The translations under genes were made by a program, and so were the position numbers. The notes under the pieces are model-generated. The model saw nothing but the letters and a program-made list of their open reading frames with translations, was not told the DNA's origin and made no database searches. A DNA stretch of 34,504 nucleotides from CADCVT01 sp035940955 (GTDB lineage: Bacteria > Actinomycetota > Thermoleophilia > Solirubrobacterales > Solirubrobacteraceae): positions 1 to 34,504 of the forward strand of contig DASZEJ010000056.1 in the NCBI GenBank assembly GCA_035940955.1. The letters run 5' to 3'. Every line of letters starts with the position of its first letter. Positions within the stretch are counted from its first letter, which is position 1. This document shows, in pieces, positions 7,357-13,825 of this stretch.

Positions 7357-7380
7357 ACACGGTTTGGCACACGGTTCGGT
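7357..7380. repeat. Tandem 12-bp repeats, possible integrase arm sites
   Basis: ACACGGTTTGGC and ACACGGTTCGGT are adjacent, just inside the left attachment repeat. They are similar in size and placement to the 11-bp tandem repeat inside the right end (15078-15099). Confidence 0.4.
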
Positions 7381-7472
7381 CGCCAGCCGCCACGGTCGCG
7401 CCCGTCGCTTCTTGGGCGAGGCCGTCAAGAAAGGGCCAGGGCGGGCAGCACTCGTCACTCCGCTATGACTGG

Positions 7473-8774
7473 CTATGGGCGCCGCGACAGCCCCATGCGC
7501 TCGGCCCAATAGTCGACGCCGCCGTAGCGGCCGACGGCGAGGTACAGCGCCCGCTTGCCGGCGGCGTCGAACTCGCGGATCGTGGGCCATTGCGTGCGCC
7601 CTTCGCATAGCTGTGCCAGTTCGCTTTCGATCCGCTCCGGCGTCCAGTCGCGCGGCCGTCCTCGCCGGTCATCGCTGGCGCGCGCGAAGGCATAGGCGGT
7701 CGTCGCCCCGCGCCGCAGCCGCCTGACGATCCGCTTGGCCACGAGATCGTTCAGATCGGCGATCGCCGTGCTCTGGCTGACCCCGGCCGCGTGCTGGTAG
7801 TCAGCGCGCGTGAACTCGCGCACGCCTTGGACGGCCAGCGCGCTCAACGCCTTCTGTTCGGACGCCTTCAGCTGCACCGAAGACTGACCGCTCAGCCCGA
7901 GCTGCGCGAGCTGCTCGACTTCGGCCTGAACGCGCTCGTACTCCTCGGCGAGTCCTTCCAAGTAGTAGACCAGCCAGTTCTCCATGTTGCGCGACAGGTT
8001 CTTGACGGAGCGCAACGCTGCTAGGTAGGCCGTCTTGTCCCGCGCGTAGTACCGGTCGAAGCAAAACAGCTGGCCTGGTAGGTAGCCGTGGCGCTGAAGG
8101 ATCGCAGAGGACACCAGCCGTGCTGTTCGGCCGTTGCCGTTGGCAAACGGATGGATGTCGGTGATCGCGTAGTGCGCGACCGCGGCGAGCACGGGCGGCG
8201 GGAACTCCTCCAGTCGCTGTTCGCGCGCCGTCACCCACTCACACAGACCGGCCATCCGGAGAGGGACTTCTTCGGGGGGCGACCCCTCATGGACGATCTG
8301 GCGCAACTCGTTGAGGATCAGAGCGCGCCCGTCGCGCCAAGCGCCTTCGTGGTGGGGCTTGAAGTCGGAGTCCTCTCGGCCGAGGCCCCGCATCAGCACT
8401 CCGTGGAGGCCGAGGAGGAACTCCGGGGTGATCTCGAGCTCGCCGGCGCCGTCGCGCTCGTCGATCCATGCCAGCGCCTCGACGTAGTTGACAAGCTCGA
8501 TCTTCGCCGCTGTCGTGGCGTCGAGCTCGCGCGCGGCCGCGCGCTCGGCTTCGATGAGCGGCAGCTCGTTGCCCTCGATAAGGGGTGAGTAGTGCACGGT
8601 GCCGGCGAGCGCCGAGGCGCGCATCTGATTGGCTGCCGGGGGGATGACCGGCGCTGCCCGGATCGCACCGAGCGCGCGCTCGATGCGGCTGAGCCTGGCC
8701 ACCGCATCGGGCTGGTAGCGCTTGAACGCGGCGTACAGCTCGATCGAGCCTTGATCAGAAGTTTCTACCGGCAT
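7473..8774 (-). CDS. Fic-domain protein (AMPylation/nucleotide transfer) with winged HTH
   Basis: A 433-residue Fic protein. The Fic active-site motif is HPFANGNGRTAR with the catalytic His208. An N-terminal inhibitory motif, SPLIEGNE (Ser63, Glu67, Gly68), fits the class II (S/T)xxxE(G/N) helix that holds the enzyme inactive. Residues about 300-370 form a winged-HTH-like region (ADYQHAAGVSQSTAIADLNDLVAK), and the last 60 residues (TPERIESELAQL, then WPTIREFDAAGKRALYLAVGRYGG) look like a DNA-binding tail seen in other actinobacterial proteins. Such Fic-wHTH proteins are often self-regulated genes of mobile elements; toxin or regulatory roles are both possible. The start is set by TATGAT seven bases upstream of ATG. 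Three copies of ATCAGAAGT surround its promoter. Confidence 0.9.
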   Translation of the reverse strand: MPVETSDQGSIELYAAFKRYQPDAVARLSRIERALGAIRAAPVIPPAANQMRASALAGTVHYSPLIEGNELPLIEAERAAARELDATTAAKIELVNYVEALAWIDERDGAGELEITPEFLLGLHGVLMRGLGREDSDFKPHHEGAWRDGRALILNELRQIVHEGSPPEEVPLRMAGLCEWVTAREQRLEEFPPPVLAAVAHYAITDIHPFANGNGRTARLVSSAILQRHGYLPGQLFCFDRYYARDKTAYLAALRSVKNLSRNMENWLVYYLEGLAEEYERVQAEVEQLAQLGLSGQSSVQLKASEQKALSALAVQGVREFTRADYQHAAGVSQSTAIADLNDLVAKRIVRRLRRGATTAYAFARASDDRRGRPRDWTPERIESELAQLCEGRTQWPTIREFDAAGKRALYLAVGRYGGVDYWAERMGLSRRP

Positions 8775-8923
8775 TTATCACATCATATGACCGCGATGGT
8801 CGCCGCGTTTATCAGAAGTCTCTGCCCAATAGGAAGTGCGCAATTTGCAGCCCAAAAGCGCCCCATGATCAAAATGCTGGCGAGACCGCACTGGGAGGCC
8901 TTGCGGGCTGGCTAATCAGAAGT
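8754..8923. repeat. Three ATCAGAAGT repeats around the Fic promoter
   Basis: ATCAGAAGT occurs at 8754-8762 (inside the start of the Fic gene), 8811-8819 and 8915-8923. The last two are followed by TCTGCCCAAT, after one base (8821-8830) and after six bases (8930-8939). Spacing around the promoter suggests operator sites, perhaps for the wHTH of the Fic protein itself. Confidence 0.5.
8782..8787 (-). promoter_or_regulatory. -10 box TATGAT of the Fic gene
   Basis: On the minus strand TATGAT lies exactly seven bases before ATG at 8774, giving a leaderless transcript; no Shine-Dalgarno is visible. Confidence 0.55.
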
Positions 8924-9001
8924 CGTGATTCTGCCCAATCGGATCAAGGGGAAAGGCGACTCCTGCGTAGGCGGACAAACGCTGAAAGACCATCCATACG
9001 G

Positions 9002-9029
9002 TTGACAGGCTGTCTCCAGCCTGTATCGT
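9002..9029 (+). promoter_or_regulatory. Promoter with embedded palindromic operator
   Basis: TTGACA (9002-9007), 16-base spacer, TATCGT (9024-9029). The spacer is filled by a perfect inverted repeat, ACAGGCTG-TCTC-CAGCCTGT (9005-9024), so a repressor dimer bound there would block RNA polymerase. It drives the gene at 9076. Confidence 0.7.
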
Positions 9030-9075
9030 GGCCTACGCGGATCTATACATCATCTACGCAAGGAGGCTTGGACCC

Positions 9076-9513
9076 TTGCCCACTATCACGATCACCATCG
9101 ACGTCCCGGAGGGCGCGGCCGTCGACGTTGGCGGTCTCCCCGCTGAGGAGCTGTCGCCCGAGGCCGGGACTGTGCAGACGAAGATGGTTCCCGGAGGCGT
9201 CGAGCGCTACTGGCGCGGCTACCTCTCCGACAACGGTCGGGAGTTGTACGGTGCGGCGGCAGCGATCGAGCGCGAGATAGGCATCGGCTACACGCTCGCC
9301 GACATCGCCGAGCGCATGGGCCGCAAGTACGCGAGCGCCCAGAGCATCCATCGCACGACCGGCCGCTCCGCTAGGAAGTGGAAGGACGACACCGGCACCG
9401 AGGCTCCGATCCGCCTGGAGTGGATCGAGTACGAGTGGGACGAGTCGGAGGGCGGGATGCGGACGCAGTACCGCCTGCCGGAGGGCGTCGCCGACGAGAT
9501 CGGCGAGCTGTAG
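9076..9513 (+). CDS. Small HTH-like protein of unknown function
   Basis: A 145-residue protein from TTG at 9076, which has AAGGAGG (9060-9066) nine bases upstream and the promoter at 9002-9029 before that; a GTG at 9028 would lie on the -10 box and is unlikely. A beta-rich start (PTITITIDVPEGAAVDV) is followed by AAAIEREIGIGYTLADIAERMGRKYASAQSIHRTTGRSARKW (about residues 62-103), which looks like a DNA-binding helix-turn-helix with a basic recognition helix. An acidic tail closes it. No family is recognised. It may be the repressor of its own palindrome, or an antitoxin-like partner of the divergent Fic gene; neither is shown. Confidence 0.65.
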   Translation: MPTITITIDVPEGAAVDVGGLPAEELSPEAGTVQTKMVPGGVERYWRGYLSDNGRELYGAAAAIEREIGIGYTLADIAERMGRKYASAQSIHRTTGRSARKWKDDTGTEAPIRLEWIEYEWDESEGGMRTQYRLPEGVADEIGEL

Positions 9514-9520
9514 GCCGTGA

Positions 9521-9564
9521 GAAGCGGCGGAGGGTCAAGGCGGACACCGCCCTCCGGCCGCTTC
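9521..9564 (+). terminator. Stem-loop after the HTH-like gene
   Basis: GAAGCGGCGGAGGG (9521-9534) pairs with CCCTCCGGCCGCTTC (9550-9564) with one bulged base and a 15-base loop, eight bases after the stop codon. There is no T tract, so termination is plausible but not certain. Confidence 0.45.
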
Positions 9565-9946
9565 CACCGGAGACTTAGCGGCCCTGCGGGTCGAGGAGGT
9601 GGCGCCGTTCGAGGAGCATTCCAGCCGTGACCTCTTCGGTTCGCGACCGGAACTCGTCGTGTCCCACTAGTCGTTAGCAGACGAGCGAAGCTCGCCTCCC
9701 ACGACGTCGTCCGCCACGACGAGTGTCGGCCGTCGACCGAGTTCCCGATGGTCCGCGTAAAGGGCGGCGTTCGACAAGTTCGTGCCGACGGGTTCGTCGC
9801 CGCCGGGTTCGCTCATCGAACGTCGCGGGCCGGCGATCCGCTGCTGCGCACCCACGAGGTGCGCGCTGGCCGAGGACGGCACTGTGGTGCGCTGGTCAGC
9901 CGGCTGCTGTACCGCCACGCGGTGACCGCCGGCTACCTCGACGAAA

Positions 9947-9962
9947 CCCCGCATTTGCGGGG
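9947..9962 (-). terminator. Terminator-like hairpin after the middle tRNA fragment
   Basis: On the minus strand CCCCGC-AAAT-GCGGGG is followed by TTTCG. It sits nine bases after the end of the tRNA fragment, just as a natural terminator follows a tRNA gene, so this junction probably came from another tRNA-Met site. Confidence 0.5.
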
Positions 9963-9971
9963 CTTCTGCAA

Positions 9972-10015
9972 TGCCGGAGGAGGGACTCGAACCCCCCCAA
10001 CACGCGGATTATGAT
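9972..10015 (-). repeat. Middle attachment site: tRNA-Met 3' half
   Basis: Matches the intact tRNA (15159-15200) along 44 bases except for a short difference in the variable/T-arm junction. The 5' half is missing and the 3' flank is unlike that of the other two copies. It marks a boundary between two tandem insertions. The bases after it (CGCCGCCC) resemble those after the left copy (CGCTCGCC). Confidence 0.75.
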
Positions 10016-10096
10016 CGCCGCCCGTGAGGGCTGGTTGGCTTAGGTACGGGAGTTTCGCATTCGCTCCGGCGGAGGTCCAGCGGTTCAATGACGCTG

Positions 10097-10124
10097 GTCG
10101 GGTACCAGTTCGGGACTACCCGAC
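10097..10124. repeat. Inverted repeat, possible integrase arm site
   Basis: GTCGGGTA (10097-10104) and TACCCGAC (10117-10124). The interior (TCGGGTACCAGTTCGGGAC) resembles the CTCGGTACCAA tandem repeat at 15078-15099 at the other end of the right-hand element. Confidence 0.4.
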
Positions 10125-10239
10125 TGCGCCGTTGCGCGCAGGCCGTAGCGCCCGAGCGCCGCGGCGCACTACGAGGCCGTCAGAGCGCGCTCGTTTCGTT
10201 ACCGGGCATCATTTCTAGTAGGAACGAACGGGGGTTGGG

Positions 10240-10476
10240 GTGGTCGATCGCGATCAGGTGGGTCTGGCGGCGATGGAAGCGATGGACGAACTCGAGGACG
10301 GGGGCGCACTCGATTTCCCGAACGCAACCCTCCGCGGGATAGCCGTGATCGTCGCAGTGGATCACGGGGACAGCACGTCCATCAACTATCGGTTCAAGAA
10401 TGCAAAGGGCGCCGAGCTTGACACGGTCACCGGGCTCGAGATGCTCCGTCGTGTTCGGGAGGCGATCAGCCCGTGA
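10240..10476 (+). CDS. Small hypothetical protein
   Basis: A 78-residue acidic protein from a GTG start with only a G-rich run (GGGGTTGGG) upstream as ribosome site. The sequence shows balanced composition (GIAVIVAVDHGDSTSINYRFKN, then TVTGLEMLRRVREAISP), which looks like one small alpha+beta domain. No family is recognised. It is upstream of the HEPN-like gene by 132 bases in the same direction; a link is possible only by position. Confidence 0.5.
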   Translation: MVDRDQVGLAAMEAMDELEDGGALDFPNATLRGIAVIVAVDHGDSTSINYRFKNAKGAELDTVTGLEMLRRVREAISP

Positions 10477-10608
10477 CCGCGTGCCTGAGGACCGGTCAGC
10501 TTCAGTAGCCCCTGAGCGCTGTTCGCCGAGGGCAAATGACTCCTCGCCCTTTCTTAGGAAGAGCAGAACGAAATTAGGCGTCCCGCGGCGCGAGTAGCGT
10601 CGGGTCCC

Positions 10609-11988
10609 GTGGCACCGAAGCGGAAGTCGTCCCCTGAGGACCGCCTCACGAACCTCAAGGGCGCCATCGAACGCGGCCAGGAGCGCCGTGCGCTACGGCC
10701 GCACTCGTCCGAGCGACTCTGGCTCTACCTCTCGAATGCCGAGTGGGCGCAGGTGCACGGCTTCGTCCGCTACCTCGCCCGATCACATCCGGGGAGCTTC
10801 GGGGCCTACGGCCACGACCAGGAGATCGCGGACGCGCTCGTAGAGGTCCTCGACGAAGACGCCGACGGCACGCTCGCCACGCACGACGACATCGCGGCGG
10901 CGCTGCTTGAGGCGACCAACCGCTCGTGGCTCATCCGGACGCCGCTCGCGAACGTGATGGCGCCGCCGGCGGTCCAGTCGCTCGGCCCGGACGCGGCGCT
11001 CGCCCCGACCTACGGCCGCAACGCGCTCGTCGACGACTCGGCGCGTCGCACGCGCGACGCGGTGCGGACGCTGTTCGGCGACGACATCGGGCCCGGCGAG
11101 CGCTTCGACCGCACGCGCGACCAAGTCATCGACACGCGCCACACTGCGAGCCTGATCACCCGCGAGCGCGGGACGCGGCGCGTCGCCTCGGACCGTGGCG
11201 CGACCCGTGCCCGTTACGCGCTCGCGCTGTGGACGCTCGCGGCGCCTCCCGAGGAGGCGATGTACATGCCGCTGTGGCCGACGCTCGGCAACTGGCTGCC
11301 GCAGCCATGGATGCACCAGGAGCAGGGCCGCAAGTCGCTCGAAGCCCCGCGCAACCGTGACAGTGGGATGCACGTCGACTACGAGGACGACGACCTCGTG
11401 CTCTACCGGCCGCCGGCTGAGCCGCTCGCCTCGGCGCCGTTCATGGCGATGAGCCTCGCGCACGAGCGCCGCTGCGCGAGTGCGCTGCTCAGCGCCGCCT
11501 GGCCGCTCTACCTCGTCGGGCGCCTCCCGACCGACCTGACGTGGCTCGACCGCCTCGCGCCCGTCTATCAGGCGCGCGACACGCTCTGCGAGCCGCCCGA
11601 TGGGGATCACGGCGACGTCGAGGCGCGCTTCAAGGCCGGCGTCGACCGCCTGCGGATCACCAAGAAGATACGGCGCCTCGGTTACACGCCGCGCGATGTC
11701 AGCGCGATCTCGGCCCGCGCGCGCGACGTGCGCAACATCGTCGTCCACGGCGCTGACGCTGCGCTTCTGAACCTCGGCTTCCCACCAGAGCGCGTACGTC
11801 GCGTCCGCGACCGCCGTATCCCCGGCAAGGAACTCGGCCCTGCGTTCGTTCAGGAGGCGATCACGCCGGCGTTCCACGCGGTCCGGTTCTTGGCGCTCGC
11901 GCTGCTCGAGCAGGCGCTGGCGACAGGCTGGGCCGACGCTGCGTTCGAGGCGTCGCTCGGGGGCCGGGCGGCAGCCTCTAAACGGTGA
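10609..11988 (+). CDS. Large island protein with HEPN-like RNase motif
   Basis: A 459-residue protein of no known family to me. Its clearest feature is ISARARDVRNIVVHGADAALL (about 366-386), with Arg375-X4-His380, the Rx4-6H motif of HEPN-domain RNases, in the usual helical context followed by HGA. The first 350 residues hold several Trp-rich stretches (WLYLSNAEWAQVHGFVRYLARSH, then MYMPLWPTLGNWLPQPWMHQEQGRK) and several charged helices. No membrane segment is present. GTG at 10609 follows a TAGCGT box by eight bases. HEPN RNases are frequent in phage defence, toxin-antitoxin and abortive infection systems, and the location in an integrated island supports such a role, by inference. No antitoxin is obvious beside it; the small gene at 10240 is a candidate. 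Confidence 0.65.
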   Translation: MAPKRKSSPEDRLTNLKGAIERGQERRALRPHSSERLWLYLSNAEWAQVHGFVRYLARSHPGSFGAYGHDQEIADALVEVLDEDADGTLATHDDIAAALLEATNRSWLIRTPLANVMAPPAVQSLGPDAALAPTYGRNALVDDSARRTRDAVRTLFGDDIGPGERFDRTRDQVIDTRHTASLITRERGTRRVASDRGATRARYALALWTLAAPPEEAMYMPLWPTLGNWLPQPWMHQEQGRKSLEAPRNRDSGMHVDYEDDDLVLYRPPAEPLASAPFMAMSLAHERRCASALLSAAWPLYLVGRLPTDLTWLDRLAPVYQARDTLCEPPDGDHGDVEARFKAGVDRLRITKKIRRLGYTPRDVSAISARARDVRNIVVHGADAALLNLGFPPERVRRVRDRRIPGKELGPAFVQEAITPAFHAVRFLALALLEQALATGWADAAFEASLGGRAAASKR

Positions 11989-12474
11989 CGCGCTGCAGCC
12001 AAATCACGGTCGCTGCTGGTGGGAGCAGGGTCTCACCGGCACCGGCGGCGCCGGGAACGCGCGGCCTGCGCCAGCGGAGCGGCGTGCTGTGCTGCTCGGG
12101 TGGCGAAGACGAAGTCGGCCGAGGCGGTGCGCCAAGCCGGCGGCGTGAAGCCGGGCGAATCGCTTTGCTCAGTATGCCTGCAGCGATGGACGCCATGCGC
12201 CGATTTCCGCTCGCCTCGACGCGTCTTGCCGCGACGTGTCGCTCGCGGCTGGGCGCGGTGACGCGCGGCGTGGGCATGCTCGCCTGACCGTCGCCTGTAC
12301 ACGGCCCACGGAGGGCCTCACACCGTGATCGCGCCGCCGCCGGCGTTTTCGCGAGCCGCAATTCGACTCGAAACGCAGCGACGGCAACGCCGGGCCGCGC
12401 CACCGTCGCGAGGGAGTCAGAGTTCCTCGCCGGTGCTTCGGCGGTGCGCTTGGCCGGGCTGTCCCAGCAGCGTT

Positions 12475-12493
12475 CCCAGCAGTGGCTGCTGGG
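12475..12493. repeat. Short perfect hairpin
   Basis: CCCAGCAG-TGG-CTGCTGGG with a three-base loop, eight bases before the large inverted repeat. Confidence 0.6.
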
Positions 12494-12500
12494 GGTGGGG

Positions 12501-12641
12501 GGCCGCTCGGCCCCGTCCCCACTGGGGTTCGGTGGCCTCCGCGGGCTCGACCACCCGCCCCCACAGTGAGAAAGAGAGGGGGTTGGGGTCGGGTGGTCGA
12601 TCCCGCTCCGGCATCGATGGTGGGGACGGGGCCGAGCGGCC
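12501..12641. repeat. Nested inverted repeat forming a 141-base cruciform or RNA hairpin
   Basis: Outer arms 12501-12522 and 12620-12641 pair perfectly over 22 bp. Inner arms 12547-12563 and 12584-12600 pair over 17 positions with one mismatch. The apical loop is 20 bases with a purine-rich GAAAGAGAGGGGG. The segments between outer and inner arms also pair imperfectly. Confidence 0.8.
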
Positions 12642-12710
12642 GAGAACGGTGGTGCAGGGACGGACAACGGGACAAGCCGGAGAGGCGGTTCGTCAGCGCC
12701 ATGCAGATGG

Positions 12711-13494
12711 ATGGAGAGTCAGGACCAGCACGCCGGCCAGCGGGTTCCGACGGTCCTCGTCTGTCGCTCGCGGCGGGCGTCGGCTGAGGCGCAGCGGGAT
12801 GTCGAGGTTCTGCGGTTCGCTGGTCGGTTTCGCTTCGTGACCGATGAGCTGCTGGCCGAGCGCTTCGGCGTGCATCGCAGCAGATGAAAGTGACGGTCCG
12901 TCGGCTCGCCGCGGCCGAACTGCTCCAGCGCAGCGACGGTCCGGCGCAGCCGCGGCTGGCGATGCTCACGCGCAACGGCGCGCGAGCGGTCGGCCTGCCG
13001 CTGCGCCGCGCTCCGCGCGCGGACGTCCAGCGCGAGCACGAGCTGGCGCTGGTCTGGCTCGTCATCCAGCTCGAGCGCGCCGGCGACGTTCCGGTGCGCA
13101 CCGAGCGCGAGTGTCGCGCGCTCGAGAGCAAGGAGCGCCGCTACCGCGTCACGGTCACGCAGCGGGGCCGGCCGGCCGAGCGACGCTGGCCGGATCTGGT
13201 GCTCGACGGCGACGCGCGGCGCTCGGCGCTGGAGTTGGAGCTGTCGGCGAAGGGGACGACGCGGCTTGAGAGCGTCGTCGACGCGTATGCGTGTTCGTCG
13301 ACGTTCGACGAGGTGCTCTTGCTAGCCGCCGATGTGTTGATCGCACGGGGCTCGCTCGCGCAGTGCGCGCGGCTCCACATCCGGTGCTGTGGGAACGCCA
13401 CGCGGCGCGCCGCCCGAGCCTGCGTGTGGTGCCGTGGCCGAACTTGACCAACCAGGAGCAGCGGCTGATCGCGGCTGTCATCGCGGACCACTGA
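12711..13494 (+). pseudogene. Replication-relaxation-like protein gene, broken by two frameshifts
   Basis: Three frames read as one protein. Frame 1 (12711-12887) gives a winged-HTH start, RDVEVLRFAGRFRFVTDELL then AERFGVHRSR, and stops. Frame 2 continues from 12884 with KVTVRRLAAAELLQRS, LALVWLVIQLERAG and the core RRWPDLVLDGDARRSALELE-LSAKGTTRLESVVDAYA to about 13360. Frame 3 supplies the end, HPVLWERHAARRPSLRVVPW-PNL, stopping at 13494. The layout (HTH, then PDLVL...LELELSAK...R...AY) is that of replication-relaxation-type proteins of actinobacterial conjugative and integrative elements. The gene is probably inactive, though the ATGA overlap at 12884-12887 could couple the first two parts. 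A sequencing error is a weaker alternative. Confidence 0.6.
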
Positions 13495-13595
13495 TGGGGG
13501 CGCCGGCCCGCGTCGTCGACAGACGAGGCGACACAGTCGCGGGCGTTCAAGCGGCCGAGCCGCCGGACCGCGCCAGATGCGGCGCCATAGGAACG

Positions 13596-13814
13596 ATGAC
13601 CGCAGCGACCACGGACGGACAGCAGCGCGTGCCGCTCGACGGCCCGCTCCTCACGCCCGACGACGTCGCCGCGCTGCTGGCGGTCCCGCGTTCCAGCGTC
13701 TGCGAGTACGCACGGCGCCTGCACGACCCGCTGCCGTCGCTGCGCATCGGCCGCCACCGTCGCTTCGACCGCGGGGCAGTCGAGCGGTGGCTCGCCGGCC
13801 AGCGCTCGACCTGA
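13596..13814 (+). CDS. Excisionase-like helix-turn-helix protein
   Basis: A 72-residue protein with a MerR/HTH_17-type DNA-binding motif: LLTPDDVAALLAVPRSSVCE (about 19-38), then SLRIGRHRRFDRGAVERWLAG, the signature of excisionases and mobile-element regulators. ATG at 13596 with AGGA four bases upstream is preferred; longer in-frame starts give a low-complexity, basic N-terminus. It ends 11 bases before the 3' end of the convergent integrase gene, so it probably controls integration or excision of the right-hand element, by inference. Confidence 0.8.
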   Translation: MTAATTDGQQRVPLDGPLLTPDDVAALLAVPRSSVCEYARRLHDPLPSLRIGRHRRFDRGAVERWLAGQRST

Positions 13815-13825
13815 CCGCGGCGGGG

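Larger units (their letters stand above)
8775..9075. other. Divergent promoter region of the Fic gene and the next gene
   Basis: About 300 bases without a gene. It holds the Fic -10 box, two of the ATCAGAAGT repeats, and the promoter-operator at 9002-9029. It is more AT-rich than the flanking chromosome. Confidence 0.6.
9514..10239. other. Non-coding junction between the two island elements
   Basis: About 725 bases with no convincing gene. It holds a hairpin at 9521-9564, a tRNA 3'-half copy with its own terminator-like hairpin (9947-10015), and an inverted repeat at 10097-10124. Open frames here lack family signals and ribosome sites. Confidence 0.5.
11989..12710. other. Non-coding stretch with strong secondary structure
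   Basis: About 720 bases with no credible gene. A weak 53-residue frame at 12100-12261 has three cysteines (CSVC...C) but no ribosome site. The right part holds the hairpin 12475-12493 and the large inverted repeat 12501-12641. It may be the regulatory region of the following gene, or a structured RNA or mobile repeat. Confidence 0.5.

Noticed and set aside
9748..10014. Possible small gene between the two island elements
   Set aside because: It reads through the tRNA fragment and terminator hairpin, with no Shine-Dalgarno or family pattern.
12100..12261. Possible 53-residue zinc-binding protein (CSVC...C)
   Set aside because: Three cysteines only, no clear ribosome site or promoter, and no homologue recognised; kept as a note in the non-coding region.
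12475..12641. CRISPR array
   Set aside because: The repeats are inverted, nested and unique; there are no spaced direct repeats and no cas genes.
12325..12840. Long open frame (171 residues) over the structured region
   Set aside because: Composition is low-complexity Ser/Arg/Gly, there is no ribosome site, it runs across the inverted repeat, and it overlaps the replication-relaxation-like start in another frame.
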